From the NCBI GenBank assembly GCA_964058805.1, contig CAXKVV010000206.1, positions 62,001 through 126,000 on the forward strand: 64,000 bases of DNA, read 5' to 3'. Positions 1 to 12,652 of this stretch are shown piece after piece. The notes under the pieces are model-generated. The model saw nothing but the letters and a program-made list of their open reading frames with translations. It ran no database searches and was not told the DNA's origin. The position numbers were made by a program, and so were the translations under genes. The DNA comes from Schoenoplectus triqueter. Taxonomy: Eukaryota > Streptophyta > Magnoliopsida > Poales > Cyperaceae. Numbering within the stretch: position 1 is the first letter of the stretch; each line of letters starts with the position of its first letter.

Positions 1-82
1 GCCTTCCGTACGCACGTCTCGTCATGCGTACATGACATGATTAATCACCCCTAATCCGTTTCAATTATTCTGGGGTGTGACA
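1..82 (-). repeat. Possible terminal fragment of an LTR
   Basis: The plus strand ends in TGGGGTGTGACA at 71-82, so the minus strand begins TGTCACACCCCA. That is a common start of plant Ty3/gypsy LTRs. Only this end lies in the window, so element identity and extent cannot be checked. An AAT-rich stretch follows immediately. This is a weak call resting on the terminal motif. Confidence 0.3.
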
Positions 83-478
83 ATAATAATACTGATAGCA
101 ATAATAATAGCAATAGTAATAGTTATTTAATAATACTACTACTAATAATAAGAACATCTATAATCTACATTACATTATAAAGAGCCTATGTACTAGAAAC
201 ACTCATTTATTTAGTGTCTAATAAATGTGAAATGTCAGATATACCCCTTGTAAAAATAGAGTGTAATGATCAAAATATTTTTTATTTTTAAAGGTCTAAT
301 TATACACCTTATATAAAGTTATTTTTCATGTAATATTTATATTTTTTGCATCACAATAAAATTAAGTAAACAACGAAATCATAAAAAATGAATAAGACAT
401 AATATGTAAATATACTAGCCAATTATAATATCTAACATATTAAGAATTAAAATACACTTCATGGATGAATTATTACCC

Positions 479-551
<73 letters not shown>

Positions 552-600
552 TAATAATAATAATAATAATAAATCTTCATACTCTTAAGATTCTAAACCC
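83..600. repeat. AT-rich spacer with (AAT)n microsatellites
   Basis: Imperfect ATA/AAT trinucleotide repeats lie at about 83-150, and a long nearly perfect (ATA)n tract at about 479-575. No coding sequence is visible. The second tract ends about 230 bases before the F-box gene start codon, so it lies in its promoter or 5'UTR region. Confidence 0.85.
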
Positions 601-804
601 AAAGGAGTGAACCGGCGTGTTGAAGACATTTCTATCCCCACCTACATCTACACAGCTCCAAGCTCCATGCACCGGACAGCACCACATTGTGGAGACCACA
701 CTTCACACTTGTACAAAACCACAGAGAACAAACAAAACCTCTCAATCTCATCACCCATTTTATGCTCCTCAGAAATTACCAAACTACCTCCCACTCTTCC
801 TCAA

Positions 805-3513
805 ATGACAAGCGAAAGTCGTTCCGGTTCCACAAACAGCTCAAAGAAGCAGCTGCTGATCAGTTCTACGCACATGGCGTCGCCTTCCTCCCTTCAAATC
901 CCAAGCCCAACCCTTGAGCAGCTCGACCACGACCACATCACCTCCGTTCTCCTGCTCCTCCCGTTCGATTCCATCCTCCCCTTTGCTCAGACCTGTAAGA
1001 AGTTCAAGTCCCTGGCTTTGTCAGAATCACTCTGGGAATTGGTTTGTAGGAGGGATTGGGGGAATGGAACAATTGATTCGTTCTTGGCAACCTTGTCAGA
1101 GGGAGAAAGGAGCGAATTTTCTTATAGGAAGCTTTACGAGAAGGTCTTTATGGTGGGTTCTCTATCTTGTAGGAGATTAGTATGCAAAGGTGGTGCCTAT
1201 CCAAAACCGAGAGCTTCTCACTCACTCAATTTAGTATCTGATTGGTTGGTTCTTTTTGGAGGCGGTTGCGAAGGAGGTCGGTATGGTTTGTTTTCTTTGT
1301 TCATGCTGTTTTTACCTTTCTATAGTTATCACTTGCTGCTTAAGATAAGATGTTCCAGTTCATTTATTCTGAAAATATAGTAAAATGGTAATAAAAATAA
1401 ATGATAAGCCAATAGGAAAGCTAGGATATTAAATAATGAAGAACCAGTTCCTAATATAGTTGGCAGAGGCAATTGTCGTGGGGGTGGAAGGTCATGGATT
1501 CAAATTCAGTGCTTGAACTTTGGATAATTTTAATATTTTGGCTACCATCTCATGCCAGTAGCAAACGATTTATAAAATGAATACAAGATGAGACTTCATT
1601 GAACAATTATATTTGAAGTACCAAACTGAAATTGTGCTGTATCAGCTAGAGTGAAGTACCAAACTGAAACCTGTCAGACAATTGCATTCATCTTTCTGGT
1701 CAATGCATCTTTAAGGTCATATGTGAGGAGCATTGTACCAATCAGCTATCTTCCTACCAGTTGGCAGTTGCTGGTATCAAACTTGTTGTAAGAGTATTTC
1801 AAGTTCAATTGCTGTTTGTCTTTTTCCATAAAAAATCAACACAAAGATAAACTAACAACAATTACGTGATACGAGCTCAGTAAAAACTAAAACTGCTGCT
1901 GGTGCCATCCATAGCAGTTAAGTTGCATAGTATTTGAATTGTTAATTGATATCTATTTTCAGGCCGCCACCTGGATGATACATGGGTTGCATATGTTGGA
2001 AACGGCAGAACAATTCCCATGCTGACATGGCAGCATGTAAATTCAGGTCTACCAGGGGGGCGTTTTGGTCATTCCTGCACGCTGGTCGGCACCAATTCTC
2101 TGATCCTCTTTGGGGGAATAAATGACACTGGATCTCGTCTTAATGATACCTGGATTGGTCAGATCCTTCATGAAGGTCCATATAATATAAAAGTATCATG
2201 GAAACCTTTAGAAGTAGGGGAGTATGTGCCACCTGTCCGTGGGGCTCATGCAGCTTGCTGCATTGGAGATCGCATGGTTTTGGTGCATGGTGGAATCGGG
2301 CTTTACGGGCTGAGGCTGGGAGATACCTGGCTTCTTGACTTGTCAGGTCCTGGTTGTTGGCACCAGGTGAGGACTGCCAACAGGTCGTCTCCGACACCAA
2401 GGTCAGGGCACACACTGACATGGATTGGAGGGACACACATGGCTGTGCTGTTTGGTGGCAGGGGCGCAGGCTACGAGGTGCTCAATGATGTCTGGCTTTT
2501 TGATGCTGCAGGGTAAATCTGAGACCTCTAAGTTAGTAACCTGTTACTGTTAATCTGGTATCAAAATACAAAGTGATGGCTGTCATACCAACGGATATTT
2601 ATTTTCAGTGCATATTGTGATATTAGTTACTTAATGGATTTGTATCTGCTGCCATTGAATTTATACAGCCCGATATAATTTAAACAGCTCAGATTTGGCT
2701 TGTAGCGTGTGCTTTTATTTTTATGTTGCTGGGTCCCACTACACATAGAGACAATGGCAGCGGATGTGAAGTCATTGTTTAATTATGTACTTTCAATTTT
2801 TTTCATATATATATATATATATATATATTTAGGCAAAATCATGATAAAAAGTTTATAGGGCCAAAAAACCACATACCGGGATTCTTACAATTCTAATCAT
2901 TTAGGCAGTAAGATGGCGGCAGGTGTTTCATTCTACCTTTCAATAGTTGTCTCATGCATAATATTGACATATTCCTTGTATTCTGAACTGTTATCAGACT
3001 ATCTTTCCTTTGCACAAGATTGATAATGTTATCTCAATTTTGATTTGAACTCATAATGGGCAAAGATGAAGAAGCGTACTAAACTCCAGCATGCATACCA
3101 GGTACCCTAGGTGGAAGGAGCTAAAGTTCAATCTTGCACCCAACATGCTTGATGCAATACCACCCCCACGTGTAGGCCACTCAGCTTCCCTAACATTAGG
3201 CAACAAAATCCTCATTTATGGAGGTGAAGACTCGCAGAGGCGCCGAAAAAATGACTTCTGGATTTTAGATGTACCAGTTCTCCTCCAGTACCAGGCGGGC
3301 TTGAAGACTAATACAAAGGGCATTTGGAAGCGGCTTAATTTGATGGGGGAGTGCCCTAGTTTTAGGGCATTTCATGGCGCTTGCACTGATTTGTCAGGCC
3401 GGTTCTTGTACGTGTTTGGTGGTATGGTTGATGGGTTTCTACAGCCGGCTGAGGCAAACACTTTGAGGTTTGATGGGGAATCATATCAGTTGGAGCTTAT
3501 TTTAAATTTGTAA
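805..3513 (+). CDS. F-box/kelch-repeat protein (At1g51550-like)
   Basis: Three exons join in frame: 805-1276, 1963-2512 and 3102-3513, giving 477 residues. Donors are GTCGGT at 1277 and GTAAAT at 2513; acceptors are TTTTCAG before 1963 and ACCAG before 3102. An F-box (about residues 40-85, with LLPFDSILPFAQTCKKFKSL) is followed by kelch blades carrying repeated FGG, W and D-W motifs, such as VLFGGGCEGG, LILFGGINDTG, AVLFGGRGAG and LIYGGEDSQRR. In this family the F-box binds SKP1 of an SCF ubiquitin ligase and the kelch propeller selects the target; the target here is unknown. ATG 805 is the first in frame after an upstream stop-free stretch without ATG close by; ATG 874 is the alternative start. 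A second in-frame acceptor at 3111 would drop three residues. The gene looks intact. Confidence 0.9.
1440..1600 (+). repeat. Possible tRNA-derived SINE fragment in intron 1
   Basis: A TGGCAGAGGCAATTG segment near 1461 resembles an A box, and GGTCATGGATTCAAATTC near 1490 resembles a B box, at SINE-like spacing. No tail or target-site duplication was found, so this is a weak call. Confidence 0.3.
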
Positions 3514-5489
3514 CTTTGTGAGGAAGTTCAAAGTTCTTTTATTTTTAAATAGAGCTCCCACGAACTCTAACATATATTACTTTTATATGTTTTTCTCTGA
3601 TTTGAATCCGCACCATTTCAACACTGGGCATTAAATAAGCACTTATTATATAATTGCTTATTTAGTTTTTGTTCTCAGTAATATTTGTCAGCTTTTTTGG
3701 GGGAGGACATATCCACTGCCAGTAGGAATAATACAGCATGTTTCACTGAAGAATGCAGTCTTAATGCATCATGGTGGAATTCCAGGCTTGGAGCATATAT
3801 AATAATAATATTTTGGCACTAATTAACAGTGAATTATTAACAAAAATGTTGTCATTCACATTTTAATACGGCCAGAAAAATTATACCAGTCATGTAAGCA
3901 GTACTGGCTCTGGGAAACTATACGTCCCGTGTGCTACTTCTATTGGAGCTTACGCCCCCTCATGCAAGATTAGAACTTATTTGTTGTATTTCAACCTGGT
4001 ACAAGCAAGTTTGCACAGTATCTACTCAATTGATAAACCGATTTTCACAGCAACATACAGAATTCGCAGCAACATACAGAATTCTTAACGGAAAAATCTA
4101 ACAAATAATGCACAGAAAACTTACTCAATTACAGAAATTCTTAAAAGTTCAAACTAATGTGAGCCTTGATCGGTAATTTTTTGTTTCCTATCTCAGATCT
4201 ATGTGCTGGTGTCAGGAAGGGAATAAAGCAAGACAAACAGTACCTTTCGATGTCACATACACATCCACTAGTTGCTGCAAGCAATTAATGAGAAATCTAA
4301 TCTCGTTTGATTCGTCATGCGACTATTCCTGTGGTTGGCAAAGAATCAATGCCATTTTGCACCATGCCAGTATGCCACCGACCAATAGCTTGCTTTCTCT
4401 TTGTCAAATAGTTGGACTGGTTCAGATTTCACCATATCCAAACTGACATCAAATGGTTGGACCGGTTCAGATTTCACCATATCCAAAACTGGCATCAAGT
4501 CCTTATCTGGTACACTCGGGTCATGTCAGATGCAAATTAACACCAGAACTGTCGATTTTACTGCTTTTGAATTTCTACAAACGGGTGCAATGTGGTGCAT
4601 GTAATCTGATTGAGGTTGTACCAGGTCGCATGTCAGGTAAGAGAATTGGTACTCTAGATGGTAAGAAGGACAATAAGGTCATAAGAACCAAACTACTGCA
4701 TGTACACAGATGCAACAATACCGCAGTAAAACATTTCAGTTCAAATCTCAAAATGGAATTTTCAAACAACTTTTTTACGTGCAATCTCAAAACAAATAAT
4801 TGTCAACTATTATATATTGCAACTATGTGTGGCAAAAATTTGTTAAATTATCGCTACATCATTTGACAATTGATACTGAATTCTGCAACTAAATTTGGAT
4901 GCTCTTACTTGTTTTTTTCTTTGTGAGAGAGATTTGTCATAAAGAAACGGACAGTGAGCATGATTATGTGCTCTTTGTCTATCTTTGTCTATAGCAGCGA
5001 GCAAGTAACAGAGTGCCATGTGCAATTAAATACACAAGGACAATTAGTCCAAAAATGAGGACCATAAATTATGTATGCACAACGTTACAAGCAAGAACAA
5101 TATGCTGATCGTCAAAATATATATATGCCTGAAAAAAAAATAATACCAGAGTTGCGTGTGAAATAAGAAAATGTAAACAGTGTTATATTATAGTTTCTAT
5201 TTAAATTATTTTGCCAGTTAATTAGTATTTGCGATGTGGTGTGCAAAACAGTGGATTTATATATTTGTATGACTATTTAACTTGTTTAGTGCTTAGATTG
5301 ATGAAATGATTTATATGTGGGGTCTGAAAATATGTCTTATATATAGCAAAACTACGAAATAGCTAAGAGAAAATAGGGAGAAACAAATGGTTATACCCTT
5401 GGGTTAAACAATGGGTGGAGATAACTTGAAAATGGTTTATTATGAGAACATTGACAATAGACTCTGAAATAAATAGAAAAAAATATTTT
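3514..5489. other. Intergenic, no supported gene
   Basis: This holds the 3' flank of the F-box gene and low-complexity sequence. Open frames at 4201-4866 lack recognisable domains and overlap one another in different frames. The one clear structure is a 45-bp tandem duplication at about 4411-4500, listed separately. Confidence 0.6.
4411..4500 (+). repeat. 45-bp tandem duplication
   Basis: Two adjacent copies, one from 4411 and one from 4456, share GGTTCAGATTTCACCATATC and differ at a few bases. The period is exactly 45, so any frame crossing it repeats 15 residues. No function is apparent. Confidence 0.85.
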
Positions 5490-5492
5490 AAA

Positions 5493-5720
5493 AATAGATT
5501 TTTTTTATAAATATATATTTTTATTTATAGATTGATAGTGTTTAAAATTTTATGCAATTTCATTATCATTTGATAATCCATCAAAAATCTTAAATTATAA
5601 CCATTACAAAATGTATAAAAGTTTGATCATTTTTAATGGATTATCAAACGATAATGAAACTTCATGAAATTTGAAACATTATCAATCTATAAATATATTT
5701 ACAATATTTTAAAATCTATT
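5493..5720. mobile_element. Hairpin MITE, family E copy 1
   Basis: The arms are inverted copies: TTATAGATTGATA near 5525 is mirrored by TATCAATCTATAA near 5680, with further matching inward (CATTATCATTTGATAATCCA against TGGATTATCAAACGATAATG). The element is about 230 bp and non-coding. Related copies lie at about 33705-33910 and 59553-59815. Confidence 0.7.
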
Positions 5721-5889
5721 ATCGAGATTGTCAAAATAACCCATTATCAAGTGATCCCCACCCTTCAATAATACCAACTGCTTGATATGTTACACACCAT
5801 CTTTCTTTTTTCTTCTTTCTAGATTTCACAAGAACACAACTCTTTACGCTAAATCAAACCAAAAATAGGCTCATGGAGTGGCGGAGGTC

Positions 5890-6210
5890 TTTTATAAAAT
5901 ATATCAAATTATTTTCAAATTTTAATTTATTCATACTCATTAAAATTTTTATATAAAAACATTTTGGGATACAAAAATAGGGATATTTCGAGTTTTCTAA
6001 GTCATTATTTTAAAATTTTAAAAATAATATATAAATATATAAATATTAAATATATTATTATTATTTTTAGAGCTAATTTTTTAAAAATTAAAAACAGTAA
6101 TTTAGAAAACTCAGAACACCCTAAATTTTAATCCCACGACATTTTTATAAGAAGAATTTAATGAGCATAATAAATTAAAATTTAAAAATATATTTATATA
6201 TATTTTAAGT
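5890..6210. mobile_element. Long hairpin MITE of about 320 bp
   Basis: The left arm (AAATTTTAATTTATTC, ACTCATTAAAATT, GAGTTTTCTAAGT) is mirrored by the right arm (ACTTAGAAAACTC-like, AATTTAATGAGC, AATAAATTAAAATTT). The arms pair over about 130 bases each, leaving an AT-rich loop. No open reading frame is present. Superfamily is not assignable from what I can see. Confidence 0.7.
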
Positions 6211-6611
6211 TAAATTCATAGAAATTCACGCTATCTTTTACTCAAACCAACAATATCGGATTTAAAATTTCATCTAAAAAACAATAAAACAGAAGCGTCC
6301 TTTTGAAAATTCTGAATTCGGCATGTGTTATTGGCCCAAATTCAGCCTTGCTGTTGAGGAAATTTTCTCCATTAATGCCAGCAAGTAAATTTGGAGGGAT
6401 ATTTTAGCGTCATTTTGAGGCATTTGACATGTTTAACTTTTTAGAGGAACTTGTACATGTGTACTTTAGCATAAAGGAGAGGAATTGTTTGCATGGATAA
6501 AATACTCTGCATCTTTATTCTCTTGTAAAAGCATTTGCTTGTAAAGAAACAACAAATATCTTACAAGCTAATCAAGCTTTACTGCTTTAGATTCGTTACA
6601 AACATATTATT

Positions 6612-6828
6612 TGGGAGGTGGGGGAGGTTCAAAGTCCTTTGAATCAAAAATTAAGTTTAAAGTCTTTGAGAGCCGTTGATTTTGCATTGAGATTCATACT
6701 TTTAATAAAATCTAAATTCTAAATTCGTACTTTCAATAGTTATTACAAATCTCGATGTAAAATTAACGGCTCTCAAAGACTTTGAACCCAATTTTTGGTT
6801 CAAAAGACTTTGAACCTCCCCACCTCCA
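6612..6828. mobile_element. Near-perfect hairpin MITE
   Basis: The left arm begins TGGGAGGTGGGGGAGGTTCA and the right arm, reversed, begins TGGAGGTGGGGAGGTTCAAA. The arms match over roughly 90 bases, including AGTCTTTGAGAGCCGTT on both sides. The high arm identity suggests a fairly recent insertion. It is non-coding. Confidence 0.85.
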
Positions 6829-6843
6829 TTTATCTGTTGGTTA

Positions 6844-7343
6844 TAGGGGTGTAATGGAGCAGATAATATCCTCTCCATTCAGCTTCTTATTCAAAAATTA
6901 TCCAAAAATATATCATTTGTATTCAAATATTAATTATCATTATTCGTATCTATAAGAAATGATGCAGATACGAATATGAATTTGATTTTAGATTCTATTA
7001 TCCATATCAGAAATAAAACATATATTATAAAATTTTATTTATAAAATAATATTATTTATCAATATTTTTATTTATATGCATTAAAAATACTTACTGTTAA
7101 TATAAATACTTATTTTTATTATACATACATTGCTATTAGTAATATACATTATTTTTTATTTCATATTCATCATAAAATCCGTAACCGTTAAAAATCCATT
7201 TCATATCCGTATTTGTTTAAGACGGATTTGATATTAAATTTTGATATCCATTTAATATCCGTAATTATATCTATATCTGTCAATAAGAAACAAATACGAA
7301 TATGATTGTAGAACTATCTGTTCCGAATCTGTTCCGTTTACAG
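6844..7343. mobile_element. Non-autonomous hAT-like element with GGATAT-type repeats
   Basis: The left end TAGGGGTGTAATGG and the reversed right end CTGTAAACGG resemble hAT termini; the right end seems to have lost its last bases. The flanks GTTGGTTA (6836-6843) and CTTGGTTA (7344-7351) match at 7 of 8 positions, as expected for an aged 8-bp hAT TSD. The interior is built from repeats of ATATCC and GGATAT words. Confidence 0.6.
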
Positions 7344-7351
7344 CTTGGTTA

Positions 7352-8719
7352 GGTTTACTGACAAATTAAAACTATTTGCAATATAAATCTATAATTTAAT
7401 GGCAGTATATATTAATATATATAGTCGGTAGTGGATAATATGACTATATATTTCGCCTAATGGCAACAATATTTCTAACTGCGTATTCTTAACTCAGGTA
7501 AATGATTTTTTTCAAAAAAAAAAATGCTCCGTGTCCATTATTTTGCAAGAAGTAATAAACTAAGGATCATGCTTTGGAACCCTAGCTTAAAATTCAAACC
7601 AACTCCTCCTTTCAAAATGACTCGTATATCACGTGTCATAATTAGAAACATATATTTTTGTATTAATGACCTCTTATTAAAAGAAATATGATTTTAAATC
7701 AAGGGTCGTGACTTTAAAGCAGGACTTTTTTTTAGTAGTTTGTCATTTTTTTAATATAGTTTCCGTGCATGTGTAGTTTGGTGGATTTGAATTTTGAGAA
7801 CCAAAATTTTCCAGACAACCGCCACATTCTCAGAACAGGCCTATTAGTTCTTTATGGATTAAAATTTGCAGAGCTATTAATGAATTAAAATTTTACCTTT
7901 CAACCAACATTATCAGCACAATCTCCAAGAACCCTAATATACAAATCCCATCATTACCTTAACAAATGGCCAGCATGTTGACTTTCTGTTAGCCTCCATT
8001 GCAACACTATGCAACTTGACTTGTCCTGTCAAAGGTTGAAAGTAGCAGAATAAAGAGGATATGAATAAGTTGCCTTTTGCCCTTTTCAAACAACCATCAT
8101 CCTTGGTTCAATTTAATTAAATAATAAATGCAAGCAAAAGAAAACAAAACGGTGGTATCTTATTAAATATGGTTTATTGTCAAAATGAATAATTGAAAGA
8201 TTAATCATGATTAACACAAGTGGGACAAGGGCTGTGGAAATTCTAGATGCCCAGCTCAGTTGATTTCTAACTTTTTGTTGAGCTTGACATGGATAAATTG
8301 TTTGGCAGCTTATAAATAAAACAGAGCTCTCCAATCAAGTCGTTTTCTTTCCTTCAACGAATCCTCCAATCCGGTTGGAATTCATAATCATTGAGCAAAA
8401 AAAAAATTAGGTCTATCATTGCTAGGTTTACATAGGTTAAGTAGAATTAAAACATCATACGTAATGGGGGCATAATGAAACCAGTTTCAGATTAAAAATT
8501 ATACATAAAAGGGGCATAGTGAAACCACTCTCATGACAGTTAATGCGAAGCAGAAAAACGTGTATAATTAGTCTACTAGAAGAGGTAAAAATCATTTATT
8601 TATACTGAGTCAACTTCTCATCTTACTGAAATATGAAAAATGATTATTTTTTGATGGGGGACAGTGATACAAAGACAGACTTAAAACATGATTTACAGAA
8701 TGAATTTATTGTGTAAATA
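7352..8719. other. Intergenic, no supported gene
   Basis: AT-rich sequence with scattered short frames. I see no domain, splice-consistent exon or repeat that I can name here. Confidence 0.6.
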
Positions 8720-9195
8720 TGTAACACATCCAACAATTTGAGATGTGTTAATAACCAATAAATCTTGAATCAAGAATTAATTTGGAAGAAATTCAGAGAA
8801 TTGAGCCGGCGGAACTCAGAATTGAAATGGATAGACACAACTTGATAATTTCATTATTCAACACATAACTCAATTACATACATCTCTTGCCTTTATATAG
8901 ACGAAACTCACTAAAAAAGAATTAACAAAAATGATTAAGAATCGAAAGAAAATCGCTAATCAATCGCCACGTCAGCTAGGATGACTCTTCAGCCGTTGAG
9001 ATCTCTTCCTGCGCGAGCCGTTGCTGCCCGGGATTTAAATTGAAAGCTAAGATTATTTTAGATGGGCCTGACCGGATTTTAAATGAACGCTGATCATCCC
9101 TTCTTTCTGACTGAGCGCTAAGACTGAAGAGCTCATCTCTTCTCTCCCTCGATTATCTTCTGAATTTAGACTGGCTTGTAATTCTTCTCCTGACA
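8720..9195 (-). repeat. 3' LTR of the gypsy element
   Basis: 476 bp, TG...CA in the minus orientation (TGTCAGGAG to GTGTTACA). It matches 13895-14359 along its length, with scattered substitutions and about ten extra bases near 8790. The chromodomain reading frame runs up to and into this LTR. Confidence 0.93.
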
Positions 9196-10792
9196 TTCTC
9201 CGATGCTCAAAAACCTGCTTGTCCTCAAGCATGGCATCAGGATAGTGTTCGCGAAGGAAGCTATAATCTTCCTAAGAAGAATCGTCTTTTGATAAATTAG
9301 ACCATTTGACCAGCAACTGAGGTACAACTTCGTTATTCCGTCTAATAGCGCGGCGATCTAAAATATTCTTTAGAAAAATATGCAATTGGCCATCAGAACC
9401 TGAAATTGGCAATGTGGGTGACACATTCTGACCTCTACTAATGTGTCTCTTCAGCTGAGAGATGTGAATCACCGGATGAATGGCAGAACCTGACGGCAGA
9501 CGCAAGCGGTACGTGACTTGTCCTACGTGATCCTCTATTTCAAATGGGCCATAGAAGCGAGGACCCAATTTCTTATATCTCCCTCTTGATGAAGAAATTT
9601 GACGATATGGTTATAATTTTAAATAAATCCAATCGTTAATTGAAAAAGTCTGCTCGGTACGCTTTTGATTTATGAATTTCTTCATTCTCTCCTAAGCCTT
9701 GAGTAAGTTATTTTTTAATTGGGTGAATGTACGGTGTCTATCAGTAAGGAAGGTGTTCACGGCCTCAATTTGGCTCCGAGGGGGATGACCCAAGGGTAAG
9801 GAGGGTGGTGGATAACCGTATAAAGCTTAAAATTGTGAGGTTCTAATTGATTGATGAAATGATGAATTGTACCACCATTGTGTCAAAGGGAGCCATTTAG
9901 TCCATTTCCTGAGATGATCCAATAACATGCTACGAAGAAAATGCTCAAGGTATTGATTGACCATTTCTGTTTGGCCGTCGGTTTATGGGTGATAAGCCGA
10001 GCTCATGTTTAATTGAACACCAAATTACTTGAGAAGTTCCCTCCAGAAGTTACTTGTGAATATAGGATCACGATCAGAGATGATAGAGGATGGTAACCCA
10101 TGTAGAGTGTATATATGTTGAAAGAAAGAATGTGCAACGTCTGAAGCTGAGTAAGGGTGAGTTAGTGGAATGAAATGAGCAAACTTAGTTAGTCGATCAA
10201 CCACCACCATGATTATATTTTTCCCTTTAGAACGTAGTAGGCCTGTTATGAGGTTTATTCCAATGCTAGACCATGGTGTATCAGGAATTGGTAATGGTTG
10301 TAGCAGTCCAGATGGGTGTTGATGTTCTGGCTTATTCATTTGGCAATTAGTACAAGATTGTACATAGGTGAGGACATCTTCTTTCATTTTGGGCAAATAG
10401 AATAATTGTCTGAGTCTGTGATAGGTCGCATCAATGCCAGAATGACCACCTTGGAAGGAATTATGGAGCTCCTTTAACAACAATTGGCGTAAATTGTCAT
10501 AACTTCCCACACAGATTCTGCCATTATATCTGAGAATTCCTTGATGAATGGTGAAATGGCAAGCATCAGAAGGGCAGTCCTGCAGCTTCTTCAACTGAGT
10601 AGCAATCCAATCATCATCTTGATAGCTAGCCTTGATATCTTGGACCCACTGTGGAATAAGCTCAGAGAAAGAAGTTAGTTCAGCTGTCATGTGAAGAAAA
10701 TTACCATTTTGCCCTTCACATCTAGATAAGGCATCAGCCGCCCTATTCTTAGTGCCTTTTTTATACTCAATTCTATAATGCAACCCAAGCAA
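9196..10792 (-). pseudogene. Gypsy integrase and chromodomain remnant
   Basis: The stretch 10792-10025 holds the zinc-binding H-H-C-C region (GGHSGIDATYHRL then SCTNCQMNKPEH) and part of the integrase core (IISDRDPIFTSNFW); it then meets a stop. The residue expected to be the first catalytic Asp, after PWSSIGI, reads Asn. A second open piece at 9568-9272 holds the integrase C-terminal GPF and HPVIHISQLKRH motifs and a chromodomain (ILDRRAIRRNNEVVPQLLVK). It stops where the conserved Trp codon has become TAG. Non-functional. Confidence 0.85.
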
Positions 10793-10799
10793 TTTACTT

Positions 10800-12299
10800 A
10801 AGCCCTTATGTTGTAATGCAGTATTTGCCTTTTGATCAAGTAGGTGCTTTAAGTTTATTTGATCCGTTTTAATTATGAACTCATTGCCTAATAAGTAATG
10901 TTTTCACTTAGTTACTGTTGTAATCAAGGCAAGTAATTTCTTTTCATATGTTGACAGCCCTTGGTTTCTAATACCCAGTTTTTGACTGAGAAATGCAATT
11001 GACCTCTTATTTTACATTAAAACAGCATCAATTCCATATTGAGATGCATCAGTTTCAATAGTGAAAGTTTGAGAAAAATCTGGTAATGCAAGAACTGGTG
11101 CTCGAGTCATGGCCAATTTGAGATGTTCAAAAGTTGATTGTGCTGTAGGATTCCGATGGAAATTTTTTTTTAAGTAAATCAGTCAAAGGCTTGCTAATGA
11201 GGCCATAATTTTGTACAAATTTGCGATAATAACCAGTAAGTCCCAAAAATCCCCTTAATTGCTTGACTGTATGTGGAACATGCCAATTAAGCATAGGAAT
11301 CTTATCAGAGTTTGTAGCAACACCCTCTTTTGAAATAATATGACCCAAATATTCAATGGTAGGGGTAGCAAAAGTGCATTTGGACATCTTAGCATGTAGA
11401 TTATTCTACTAAAGTACTTGCAATGTCAAGGACAGATGGTGTGAGTGAGTATTCAAATCAGAACTATAGATTAAAATATCATCAAAAAAATAATATGAAT
11501 TTTTTGAGATAGGGTTTGAATATATAGTTCATTAATGATTGAAACATTGCTAGTGCGTTTGTTAAGTCAAAAGGCATAACTTTAAACTCATATAACCCAT
11601 CATGTGTTCGGAAGGCAGTCAAGGGAATTAAAGTTTCATGCGTTCTTATTTGATGATAGCCAGCACAAAGATCAATTTTAGAAGAAAAAAAATCTGAGCA
11701 CCCTTGAGTTCATCTAAAAGGTCATCAATTATAGGGATTGAAAATTTATTTTTTATTGTATTATCATTGAGCTTCCTATAATCCACACACATATGCCATG
11801 TACCATCTTTATTTTTTACTAATAACACAGGAGAGGCATAACTGCTACTAGAAGGTTGAATGAAGTTGTTTGCCAGCAGCTCTTTTATGATCCTCTCAAT
11901 TTTTAGTTTATGAAAATGTGAAAATCGATAAGGTCTTAAGTTGACAGGCTTACTGTTTGCAGATAAATGAATTTGATGGTCACACAGCCTAGAGGGTGGT
12001 AGAGTAATTGGTTCAGAGAAAACAGCTGGAAATTTATCAAGAATATGTTGTATTTGAGAAGGAATCTTTGTATTGCCCTCAGGTTCAGCTGAATCTAAAG
12101 TGAAAAGTTGAGCAACAAGAACTTCATTGCCTTGCTGAACTTCTTTTTGTAAATTGAGAGAACTAGTACACAGTTTGATCTCAGCCGTGACAATCTTTGT
12201 GTCCAAAAAGATAGATTTAACTTTAAGGGTCAAACTTAAATATCCTTGAGTACCATCATAGGTTAGAGAACTATAAGAATTCAGCCAATCCATATCCAA
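10800..12299 (-). pseudogene. Gypsy reverse transcriptase and RNase H remnant
   Basis: The piece 12299-11646 carries the RT entry motif [15 protein letters not shown] and [20 protein letters not shown]. It is shifted out of frame at an A-rich run near 11690. The FFDD form of the catalytic motif can be seen around 11480, also frameshifted. The piece 11387-11127 ([26 protein letters not shown]) is the RT thumb/RNase H junction, broken at a homopolymer at 11164-11171. The remaining RNase H region contains several stops. Confidence 0.85.
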
Positions 12300-12382
12300 A
12301 ATGAGGTCATGGTCAGTTGCAAAATCCTTAAATTAGTTATAAAAGTATGACCTTGAAGTTGAAAATGCAGATTGTGACACAA

Positions 12383-12613
12383 CTAAGTTGTAGATAATTT
12401 GGCACCACTGGTCGTTATTACTGTAAGAGGTTCAGAAGAAATGACTAGTAAAGACAAGAGCTGAACAATTGAAGGGTGAATAAATGAGTGAGAGCTACCA
12501 CTGTCTATCATTGCAATGATAGTCGGATTACCAATTTGCCCCTGGAATTTCAAGGTCCTATGCAAAGAAGCTAGTTGAGATGCACACATAGAATTTAAGG
12601 CTTGCTCATTCAC
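12383..12613 (-). pseudogene. Gypsy aspartic protease fragment
   Basis: The frame contains AMIDSGSSHSFI, the retropepsin DSG active-site motif with the usual hydrophobic surroundings. It is separated from gag by stops near 12653 and from the reverse transcriptase by stops near 12380-12300. Confidence 0.8.
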
Positions 12614-12652
12614 AAGAGAATTATTAAGATTTAGATCTTGATAGGAGTTAGA

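Noticed and set aside
4201..4866. Overlapping open frames of 67-137 codons
   Set aside because: No domain, no splice-consistent partners, several frames overlap, and part is just the 45-bp tandem repeat translated.
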